DNA of 64,000 nucleotides from Caryophanales bacterium UBA6865 (lineage in GTDB: Bacteria; Bacillota_I; Bacilli_A; RFN20; CAG-826): positions 1-64,000 of the forward strand of contig DKCV01000021.1 of the NCBI GenBank assembly GCA_002449265.1. The letters are read 5' to 3'. The notes under the pieces were generated by a model. That model was not told where the DNA came from. It saw nothing but the letters and a program-made list of their open reading frames with translations, and searched no databases. A program made the translations under genes and the position numbers. Below, piece by piece: positions 48,151 to 55,657 of this stretch; the first letter of the stretch is position 1; the number at the start of each line of letters is the position of its first letter.

Positions 48151-49455
48151 ATGAGAATGGTTGATATTATTGCCAAAAAAAGAGATGGATTCGTTTTGTC
48201 CAAAGATGAAATTCATTTCTTTATCCAAGGATATACGAACGGCTCTATCCCTGATTATCAAATGAGTGCACTAGCGATGGCAATCGTTTTAAAAGGCATG
48301 AATAAAGAAGAGACCGCCAATTTAACGGAAGCCATGATGCATAGCGGCGAAATGATTGATCTTTCTTTGATTAAAGGAATTAAAGTCGATAAACATAGCA
48401 CGGGTGGGGTTGGCGATAAAACTTCTTTAGCGCTTGGCCCGCTAGTCGCTAGTTGTGGCGCTAAGCTCGCTAAGATGAGTGGAAGAGGGTTAGGACATAC
48501 GGGTGGAACACTTGATAAGATGGAAAGTGTCCCAGGAATGTCGATTTCCTTAACGGATAAACAATTTATTGACCAAGTAAATCGAATTGGTATCGCTATT
48601 ATTGGCCAAACTGCTGATATTGATCCAGCCGATAAAAAGCTCTATGCACTTCGCGATGTCACGGCGACGGTTCAATCTATTCCTTTGATTGCGAGTTCCA
48701 TCATGAGCAAAAAACTTGCTAGTGGCGCTGATGCGATTTTATTGGATGTTAAATTCGGTAGTGGCGCCTTTATGAAAACGATTGATCAAGCTCGAGAGCT
48801 CGCGACCTGCATGGTGGAAATCGGCGATTCCTTAGGAAGAGATACGCGCGCGATTTTAACCGATATGGACGAGCCGCTAGGCTTAGCCGTAGGAAATGCT
48901 TTAGAAGTCAAAGAGGCGATTGCGACATTAAAAGGGCATGGGCCAAAAGATTTTGTGGAACTTGTTGTTGGGGCAGGCGCAATCATGCTTGAGCAAGCTC
49001 ATATTGTTTCTTCTTATGAAGAGGGACGCAAAAAAATCTTAGAAGCGATAGAAAACGGAAAAGGCTTTGAAAAACAAAAAGAATTCTTTCAAGCACAAGG
49101 CGGAGATGTTTCTTATCTTGATCACCCCGAAAAATTTCCTGTTTCAAAAATCGTTACCCCAATATTCGCTTCTACTGACGGGTATGTAAAACGAATTGAT
49201 TCTTTGTCAATTGGTATCAGTGCGATGAAACTTGGCGCCGGAAGAGAAACGTTGGCCGACGTTATTGATATGTCTAGCGGTATCGTTTTAAATAAAAAAG
49301 TAGGGGACAAAGTTAAGAAAGGCGAACTACTTGCGACCGCTTATACGAATAAAAACGGTGTTGACGATGTTTATTCTGATATTCATAATGCTTTCGTTTT
49401 AAGCGATACCCCGCTTAAAGTTCGCCCAATTATTCACGAATATATTCACAAATGA
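48151..49455 (+). CDS. pdp: Pyrimidine-nucleoside phosphorylase
   Basis: Phosphorolyses uridine, thymidine and deoxyuridine to base and (deoxy)ribose-1-phosphate. The 434 residues match the Bacillus-type Pdp/DeoA family: MRMVDIIAKKRDG at the start, KHSTGGVGDKTSLAL (phosphate-binding loop, residues about 81-95), MSGRGLGHTGGTLDK, and the C-terminal pyrimidine-phosphorylase domain with KLGAGRET and KVGDKVKKGELLAT. GAGG precedes the start. Its stop overlaps dtd. Confidence 0.96.
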   Translation: MRMVDIIAKKRDGFVLSKDEIHFFIQGYTNGSIPDYQMSALAMAIVLKGMNKEETANLTEAMMHSGEMIDLSLIKGIKVDKHSTGGVGDKTSLALGPLVASCGAKLAKMSGRGLGHTGGTLDKMESVPGMSISLTDKQFIDQVNRIGIAIIGQTADIDPADKKLYALRDVTATVQSIPLIASSIMSKKLASGADAILLDVKFGSGAFMKTIDQARELATCMVEIGDSLGRDTRAILTDMDEPLGLAVGNALEVKEAIATLKGHGPKDFVELVVGAGAIMLEQAHIVSSYEEGRKKILEAIENGKGFEKQKEFFQAQGGDVSYLDHPEKFPVSKIVTPIFASTDGYVKRIDSLSIGISAMKLGAGRETLADVIDMSSGIVLNKKVGDKVKKGELLATAYTNKNGVDDVYSDIHNAFVLSDTPLKVRPIIHEYIHK

Positions 49456-49907
49456 GAGTTTTAGTTCAAGTCGTTAAAGAGGCTTCTGTCACAATCGAAG
49501 GAAAACTATATTCCCAAATCGGAAAAGGTCTTTTGCTTTTTGTTGGTTTTACGGAAGGGGATGACATTTCCGTCTTAGAAAAGATGGCAGATAAAGTCAC
49601 AAAATTACGTATATTTGAAGATACAAACGGAAAGACAAATCTTTCGCTTCGTGATGAGTGCGGCGAAATCCTTTCGGTGAGCCAATTCACTTTATACGGG
49701 AACGCAAAAGAAGGGAACCGGCCTTCCTTTGTTGAAGCGATGAAACCTATGGATGCTAAAACGCTTTTTGCACTTTGGAATAATTTGTTGATACAAAGAT
49801 TTCCTCACGTAAAAACCGGTGTTTTCCAAGCGGATATGAAAGTAGGTCTTATTAACGATGGGCCATTTACTTTATGGCTAGATAGTAAGGAGTTATGGGG
49901 GAAATGA
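49452..49907 (+). CDS. dtd: D-aminoacyl-tRNA deacylase
   Basis: Hydrolyses D-aminoacyl-tRNA and glycyl-tRNA-Ala mischarging products. The 151 residues contain the catalytic SQFTLYG (S-Q-x-T) and the late N-D-G-P-F-T-L variant of the usual NxGPVT cross-subunit motif. Usual length and ends (MRVLVQVVKEASV... WLDS). It overlaps pdp by 4 nt and mnmA by 4 nt (ATGA), so it is translationally coupled on both sides. Confidence 0.96.
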   Translation: MRVLVQVVKEASVTIEGKLYSQIGKGLLLFVGFTEGDDISVLEKMADKVTKLRIFEDTNGKTNLSLRDECGEILSVSQFTLYGNAKEGNRPSFVEAMKPMDAKTLFALWNNLLIQRFPHVKTGVFQADMKVGLINDGPFTLWLDSKELWGK

Positions 49908-51043
49908 GCAAAAAAGTATTGCTTGGTTTAAGCGGAGGCGTTGATAGTGCGATTGCCGCTTATAAACTGAAAAAAAGCGGTTATGAAGTCACTGGCTGCT
50001 TTATGCGTAACTGGGATGCGATGGCGAATAACGACTATTTAGGGAATCCTACCATCAATGATAATATTTGCCCACAAGAAGCCGATTATCATGATGCTCA
50101 AAAAGTTGCAGAGAAATTAGCCATCCCCTTATTAAGAATTGATTTCATTAAAGAATACTGGGATAACGTTTTTGCATATTTCCTTCGTGAATACGAAAGA
50201 GGCAGGACCCCAAATCCCGATGTTTTATGCAATAAATACATTAAATTTGATAGCTTTTTGAAGTTCGCTAACGAGAAAGGCTTCGATTACATTGCGATGG
50301 GGCACTACGCGAAAAAAGTGACAAAAGATGGTCATGCTTATTTAGCTAAACCTCTCGACGAGAAAAAAGATCAAACCTATTTCCTTTGCCAAGTTAATGA
50401 AGAGCAAATCGCTCATTCTTTATTTCCAATGTGCAATATCACGAAAGTGGAGTCACGAAAGCTTGCCGAAGAGCTCGGACTTACCGAAGTAGCTTCTAAA
50501 CACGGCTCTACGGGAATTTGTTTTATTGGCGAACGTAATTTCCGCGAATTTTTGCATAATTATTTCCCAGCGAAAAAAGGTGATATTATCGATATCGAAA
50601 GTGGAAAGAAAATTGGTACACATATGGGTGTACTTTATTACACACTTGGTCAGCACAAAGGACTTGGCGTTGGGGGAGTAAAGGGACTAGGGGAAGAAGC
50701 CTGGTTTGTTTGCAAAAAAGATGTCAAAAACAACATCCTTTATGTCACAAACGGGGATGAAGACGAACACCTTAATAGCGATTCTTGTCTTGTAACCGAT
50801 ATTAATTGGATTGGTGATAAGCCTTTAAAGGAACTCCCAGTATTAGTGAAATTCCGTTATCGGCAATCTGATCAACCCTGCAAACTTCATTTCGAGGGCG
50901 ATAACGTAAAACTCATTTACGATTCTCCTTACAAAGCAGTAACTCCAGGACAATTCGCCGCTTTCTATTTAGAAGATGGCAGAATGTTAGGAGGCGGAAT
51001 TATTGACCAAATTTTCTATCACGGAAAACGAAATGACATTTGA
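49904..51043 (+). CDS. mnmA: tRNA-specific 2-thiouridylase
   Basis: Makes the 2-thio group of U34 in tRNAs for Glu, Gln and Lys. The 379 residues have the PP-loop GLSGGVDSAIAAYKL, the first catalytic Cys in PNPDVLCNKYIKF (about residue 107), the second in STGICFIGERNFREF (about 203), and the C-terminal beta barrel. An ATG at 49895 is in frame, but the ATGA overlap with dtd and the GGGGG before it favour 49904. The usual partner cysteine desulfurase gene is not adjacent. Confidence 0.96.
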   Translation: MSKKVLLGLSGGVDSAIAAYKLKKSGYEVTGCFMRNWDAMANNDYLGNPTINDNICPQEADYHDAQKVAEKLAIPLLRIDFIKEYWDNVFAYFLREYERGRTPNPDVLCNKYIKFDSFLKFANEKGFDYIAMGHYAKKVTKDGHAYLAKPLDEKKDQTYFLCQVNEEQIAHSLFPMCNITKVESRKLAEELGLTEVASKHGSTGICFIGERNFREFLHNYFPAKKGDIIDIESGKKIGTHMGVLYYTLGQHKGLGVGGVKGLGEEAWFVCKKDVKNNILYVTNGDEDEHLNSDSCLVTDINWIGDKPLKELPVLVKFRYRQSDQPCKLHFEGDNVKLIYDSPYKAVTPGQFAAFYLEDGRMLGGGIIDQIFYHGKRNDI

Positions 51044-51054
51044 TTTTAGTGTTT

Positions 51055-52176
51055 ATGAAAACGAAAAGACCTTCCAGAATTCCAATAAAGGGAATGAAGA
51101 TCTCCTTTCTTTTTCTCTTATCGGCTTTTTCGCTTAGTGGTTGCAACCTAAAATGGAATTTGGTTAGAAACTCTTCTAGCGAATCGACGATAGAAGGGAA
51201 ATATTCTCCGATTTCCTTCCATTTTTTGACGCTTGGAAATAGTTATAATGGTGATTCCATTTATATTAAAGCCGGGGATAACGATATTCTTATTGATGCA
51301 GGGAGCAGGAACAATAGTGCTCCTACGATCGAATCGTATGTTGATCAATATTGCGTAGATAAAAAACTAGAATATGTGATTGCTACACACGCCCATCAAG
51401 ACCATATTGCTGCCTTTAGTGGAGACAAGGGAATCTTTGCAAAATACGATGTTGGGACGATTATTGATTTTGGTGAAACCATGGCCAGTACCGATATCTA
51501 TACTAAGTATTGTAAAAGTCGTGACGAATCGATTAAAAAAGGTGCGAAATATTATTCAAGCAAGCAATGCTTCTATGAAACGGATGGCGCTCAAAAAGTC
51601 TATTCTTTAGGTGAAGGGCTTTCGATGCGAATTCTATATCAAGTAGCCTACGATAATACTCCAAAATATAGTGAAGAAAACAATAACAGCGTTTGTCTTC
51701 TTTTTGAACAAGGGGAGAAAAAGATGCTTTTTACTGGCGACTTAGAAGAAAAAGGCTGCAAGAGTTTGTTGGAGCATAACGAAATCGGGGAAGTTGATTT
51801 ATACAAAGGCGGGCATCATGGTTCGATTAACGCAAACCCCGATTCCTTGCTGAGCAGCATAAAACCAAAAACCATTTGCACGTGCTGCGTTGCCGGAAGT
51901 ACGGAATATACGCCCTACAAAGAAAATACGATGCCCTATCAAAGAACGATCGATAATTGGGCAAAATATACGGATGACGTTTATTTGACTAGCTATATGA
52001 AATACGATGCCGATTCCACTGGTAAAGGTACTTGTATGGATTTAAACGGGAACATAACTGTGAATTACGATAAAGCGGGGCAAAAAAGCGTTAAAGGGAG
52101 CGCCAGTTCAGCAAAATTAAAGGATACCGAATGGATGAAAAATAACCGCACCATGCCAAAGAATTGGCTTTCTTAA
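51055..52176 (+). CDS. ComEC-like metallo-beta-lactamase lipoprotein
   Basis: A predicted lipoprotein: a basic N-terminus, a hydrophobic core and lipobox LSGC with Cys at residue 30, so it should be tethered outside the membrane. The mature part is a metallo-beta-lactamase fold with ILIDAGS, the metal motif THAHQDH, FTGDLEEKG and KGGHHGSINA, the pattern seen in the C-terminal domain of ComEC and related stand-alone hydrolases. The substrate is unknown; extracellular nucleic acid or a phosphodiester is a guess by family. Alternative starts are TTG 51040 and ATG 51094; the latter would shorten the signal's basic region. It follows mnmA closely. Confidence 0.82.
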   Translation: MKTKRPSRIPIKGMKISFLFLLSAFSLSGCNLKWNLVRNSSSESTIEGKYSPISFHFLTLGNSYNGDSIYIKAGDNDILIDAGSRNNSAPTIESYVDQYCVDKKLEYVIATHAHQDHIAAFSGDKGIFAKYDVGTIIDFGETMASTDIYTKYCKSRDESIKKGAKYYSSKQCFYETDGAQKVYSLGEGLSMRILYQVAYDNTPKYSEENNNSVCLLFEQGEKKMLFTGDLEEKGCKSLLEHNEIGEVDLYKGGHHGSINANPDSLLSSIKPKTICTCCVAGSTEYTPYKENTMPYQRTIDNWAKYTDDVYLTSYMKYDADSTGKGTCMDLNGNITVNYDKAGQKSVKGSASSAKLKDTEWMKNNRTMPKNWLS

Positions 52177-52261
52177 ATTACGAATAATTTTGTGTAGTTT
52201 TTTTCATCCTCTTTAGAGATTATTCGATTTTCCGATTTTGAGTAGACTTTCATAATGTGAT

Positions 52262-52290
52262 TTGAAATAGCGCGTTTATCGCAATATTTT
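52262..52290 (+). promoter_or_regulatory. Promoter of the first MacB-like ABC gene
   Basis: TTGAAA (52262-52267), 17-nt spacer, TATTTT (52285-52290), then 10 nt to the ATG at 52301. The leader would be only a few bases and no Shine-Dalgarno is seen. Confidence 0.55.
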
Positions 52291-52300
52291 ACGTATCATT

Positions 52301-54580
52301 ATGGTAAAACTCTTTCATGCTAGTGTGACCTTTTGCACGAATAAAATCCCTTTTGTCGCCTTAAAGGACATTAATCTCGCGTTTAAAGATAGGGGCCTAT
52401 TTTTCATTACGGGAAAGTCAGGATCAGGCAAGAGCACTTTGCTTAGCGTGATTGGCGGATTATTATCCTTAACGAATGGAGAATACGAATTCGAAGGCGT
52501 ATCCATAAAAAACTTTTCTAAAAAAGAAAAGGAAGAATTTTTAGCAAGCAAAGTCAGCTTTGTTTTCCAGGATTTTAATTTACTGGCTGATTTTTCTATC
52601 GATCAGAATCTTTTTCTCGCTGGCGCAAAAGAGAATGAAACCATCGTATCGCTTCTAGACCTTGTTGGTTTAGGAAATAAGCGGGAAGTTCCAATTTCCT
52701 CTCTTTCTGGAGGCGAGAGGCAACGTTTGGCTATTGCGCGCGCTTTAAGCAAAAAAACAAAAGTTCTTTTGCTCGATGAACCTACGTGCAATTTAGACAC
52801 AAAAAACGCCGCAAAAGTCTTCTCTTTAATTAAAAAGATAAGCCAAGAGAAACTTGTTATAGCGGTGACTCACGATAGAAAAAGTGTGAAACTTTATGGG
52901 GATTATGAAATTCACTTGGCGGATGGAAAAGTGGAAGCAATTAAGAAATTCAAAAATGAAGTTTCTTCTAATATTTCTATCCCTTTCGCGAATCATAAAC
53001 CGCATTTCTCGCTTTCGATGGGAACAAATTACGCATTTTCGTTACTAAAAAAGAAAAAAGGAAGAGTTACCCTTTCTTTTATAATTCTTTATTTGTCTTT
53101 GTCGTTGACAATATTGTGGAGCGTCTTTTTTCTATTCGATGAGAAAAGCGCTTTGACTAGTGCCTTTGAAACTTATGGAATCACTTTTGCTCCTCTTTAT
53201 AAATTAGGAGAAAAAGATGCAAGTCAAAAGTTAATACTTCGTTATGGCAATGAAATGGCGGAAGGCTTAAAAGAAAGGAATATACCTTCTGCGCCTTTCG
53301 TTAATGTTACTTTCCCTAGTCACGAAGATACAAAATGTCGTTTGTTTGCGATTCGTAAGCCTGTTTTTATTTCCAACAAGAAAATCGAGGTTCCTAAAGA
53401 TGGACATATCGTCATCTCTTCATCCTTAAAAGAAAAAATCGGAGATAAAAGAGAATTCGATATCCTTTTTCCAAAAGAAATTTACCGCCAAGAACACCTT
53501 GCCGTGGAAGGTGTTTTCTTATATTCACCAACTGATTCTTCTAAGAAAGACAAAGAAATTCAAAATGGGATAGGGGAGTTAAGTAGCGACAATATCGCCT
53601 TTATTTCCTTATCTCAATTTCATAAAAGTATCGCATCTGCAGCTGCTTTTGGCTTAGTCACGGCGGATTTTTTGCATCGCTATTCTCTATCGAGTTCTTC
53701 TCTTTATTCGAAGACGACTTCTTATTCACTTTACGAAGACACCACGCTTTTATTTGGCAATAAACCCTCTAAAGAAAATGATGTTGTCATTTCCTATTCT
53801 TACGCTTCAAGCTTAGTTTATGGAGAAGACGAAATGAAGGAAATGGTAGGCAAAATGTATTCTTATGAGAATTTTCAAAACATTCTTAAGTCGTTTTTTG
53901 AGGAACGAATGGTTGATCCTTTTTCCCTCTATAAAGAAGTGAGAATTGTTGGGATTTCGAAAGAAAATGAATCAATAGATGTTATGGTTCATCCTAGATT
54001 TTTTGAAAAAATAAAAGAAAAATTCTTATCTCATGCAGGAAATGGATTCTACGCTTTCGGTAATAACGCCAAAGAACTTGCAAATGCTATTGGAGGAACT
54101 AGCTTTCGCGCCGATTTAAAATTAGCGGAGGTGATATATTCCTTGTTTGATATTTTTACGAAACAGTTTTTCTTTGCTTCTTTAACAATATTCCTCGCTT
54201 TGATTCTACTTTCTTCATTGTTTTTAGGACTATTCTCCATTTCTAATGTTAAAGAGAAGGAAAAAGAATTCGCGGTTCTGAAGTCGCTTGGAATTAGGGA
54301 AAGTGAAATTTCGCGGATATTTTTCCTAGAAAATTCTTTTGTAATTTTCCCATGTCTTCTCCTTTCTTTCTTTTCTTCGCTACTCGTTGTGCGTTTGTTG
54401 AATTCAGTTTTTGCAACGTTATTACATCTTGATAAGCCACTCGTATTTTTCACAATTGGTGGAGACAATGTATTAATCCTGTTTATTGTTGTTCTAGCAG
54501 TCACTATTTTTTCTAGCCTTCTCCCGATCTTTAAAACAAGAAAAATGGATATTGCCCATATTCTTAAAGAGCTTGGGTAA
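52301..54580 (+). CDS. MacB-like ABC transporter, fused ATPase and FtsX-type permease (paralogue 1)
   Basis: A 759-residue single-chain half transporter. The N-terminal ATPase has Walker A GKSGSGKST (38-46), signature LSGGERQR (about 135) and Walker B VLLLDEPTCNLD, where Cys replaces the usual Gly. Then come one membrane helix (about 255-278), a large extracellular domain of about 340 residues, and three C-terminal helices (about 620-755) carrying the FtsX-type KEKEFAVLKSLGI motif. This is the MacB arrangement (mechanotransmission rather than channel transport). Substrate unknown. It is followed by a possibly exported unknown protein and a paralogue at 55658. Confidence 0.9.
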   Translation: MVKLFHASVTFCTNKIPFVALKDINLAFKDRGLFFITGKSGSGKSTLLSVIGGLLSLTNGEYEFEGVSIKNFSKKEKEEFLASKVSFVFQDFNLLADFSIDQNLFLAGAKENETIVSLLDLVGLGNKREVPISSLSGGERQRLAIARALSKKTKVLLLDEPTCNLDTKNAAKVFSLIKKISQEKLVIAVTHDRKSVKLYGDYEIHLADGKVEAIKKFKNEVSSNISIPFANHKPHFSLSMGTNYAFSLLKKKKGRVTLSFIILYLSLSLTILWSVFFLFDEKSALTSAFETYGITFAPLYKLGEKDASQKLILRYGNEMAEGLKERNIPSAPFVNVTFPSHEDTKCRLFAIRKPVFISNKKIEVPKDGHIVISSSLKEKIGDKREFDILFPKEIYRQEHLAVEGVFLYSPTDSSKKDKEIQNGIGELSSDNIAFISLSQFHKSIASAAAFGLVTADFLHRYSLSSSSLYSKTTSYSLYEDTTLLFGNKPSKENDVVISYSYASSLVYGEDEMKEMVGKMYSYENFQNILKSFFEERMVDPFSLYKEVRIVGISKENESIDVMVHPRFFEKIKEKFLSHAGNGFYAFGNNAKELANAIGGTSFRADLKLAEVIYSLFDIFTKQFFFASLTIFLALILLSSLFLGLFSISNVKEKEKEFAVLKSLGIRESEISRIFFLENSFVIFPCLLLSFFSSLLVVRLLNSVFATLLHLDKPLVFFTIGGDNVLILFIVVLAVTIFSSLLPIFKTRKMDIAHILKELG

Positions 54581-54803
54581 GCAAATTTAAAGTAGAGTTT
54601 ATTTGAGTTTTTGTAGAGATAATTCTATTCCTCGACAAGCTTATTTTGCCGATACTATGCTTGTTAGGCTCTAATGTTTTATTCGTGATGAAAGGAATGG
54701 GTCAAAACGTTCTCCTTCTTTTGTGATGTGAACCGGTTTGATAATTCTAAATTTACGATAAAAAGAATCTAACAAGAATTGGATGAACTAGAAAGGATTA
54801 GCT
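54581..54803. other. Gap between the first ABC gene and the unknown 280-residue protein
   Basis: About 220 bases without a gene or clear terminator. TTGATA (54738) and TAAAAA (54759), 15 nt apart, are a weak candidate promoter; AAGGAT lies before the next ATG. Confidence 0.35.
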
Positions 54804-55646
54804 ATGAATTGTTCGTTTTTCGTTTCCTGTATCAGCTTTGTGACTTTTTTGACTGGGTATCGTGGTATCGACCCCCATGATAAAAAATCTCTAAGAAATA
54901 ATCCTGTAGATGCTATGAATTCTGATTCTCTTGTCCGTAAAAAAAGAAGCACTCCTAATACGAATCAAATGTTTTTAGAGGAGCTTCAAGCTCATGGCTT
55001 TGATATTGGGAGTGATTGGGTTCCTTTTGGGATGAAGGACAATAGGGTCGCTAATGGAGAATACAAATTTATTGAAGAAGGAAAAACAAGAATCAACTAC
55101 GACATTTCTTATCAGCATGCTCTTTTAAGAAAAAATATTGATTACGCTGGAATATACTCTTTTGTCTATAAAATAACGATTGTGCCTTATCAGGTTAGGG
55201 ATCATGGATTTTTTGGTCTGAATAGTTCTGGAGACGATTGGTATGTGAGGGGCGTAAACACTGTTGCTAGAGTCCGACAAGAAAATCGTATCACTTATTG
55301 GTCACCTCAAAATAAGGGCAGTATTAGGAATGGAACGCTTGGATTCAGCGCTGGAACTTCCGGAATAAATTTTTCGGTTCAAGTTCCTTTCGAGGGAAAA
55401 GAATTCGATGTTATTTCTAAAACAAAACCATCATCCTCGATTTATTCCACGGAATATATTGTTCGCGGTGAGGGGGATTTCGCACGAAACAGCGTGATGT
55501 TTTTTGGCTACTTTGTTTTTCTAGCTAATCGTGGCTCTCCACAAGTTGAAATAGAACATACATGCAAATTATTTGGCAAATTTTGGTATGGGACAAAAAC
55601 CTATCAAATCAGTTGCATTTTCCCAGCATATAGAAATCAGTACTAA
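54804..55646 (+). CDS. Unknown, possibly exported protein between two ABC transporters
   Basis: I do not recognise this 280-residue protein. The first 18 residues are hydrophobic with two Cys and no basic residue, so export is possible but not certain. A basic K-K-R-S-T-P stretch near residue 49 could be a cleavage site. The remainder is rich in Tyr, Phe, Ser, Gly and alternating hydrophobic/polar residues (FVYKITIVPYQVR, TLGFSAGTSGINFSVQVPF), suggesting a beta-sheet fold. No known catalytic motif or lipobox is seen. It lies between two MacB-like transporters and ends 11 nt before the second, so it may be their cargo, partner or target; a bacteriocin, toxin or cell-wall-active protein are all open. 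Confidence 0.65.
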   Translation: MNCSFFVSCISFVTFLTGYRGIDPHDKKSLRNNPVDAMNSDSLVRKKRSTPNTNQMFLEELQAHGFDIGSDWVPFGMKDNRVANGEYKFIEEGKTRINYDISYQHALLRKNIDYAGIYSFVYKITIVPYQVRDHGFFGLNSSGDDWYVRGVNTVARVRQENRITYWSPQNKGSIRNGTLGFSAGTSGINFSVQVPFEGKEFDVISKTKPSSSIYSTEYIVRGEGDFARNSVMFFGYFVFLANRGSPQVEIEHTCKLFGKFWYGTKTYQISCIFPAYRNQY

Positions 55647-55657
55647 TTGGTGTTTTT

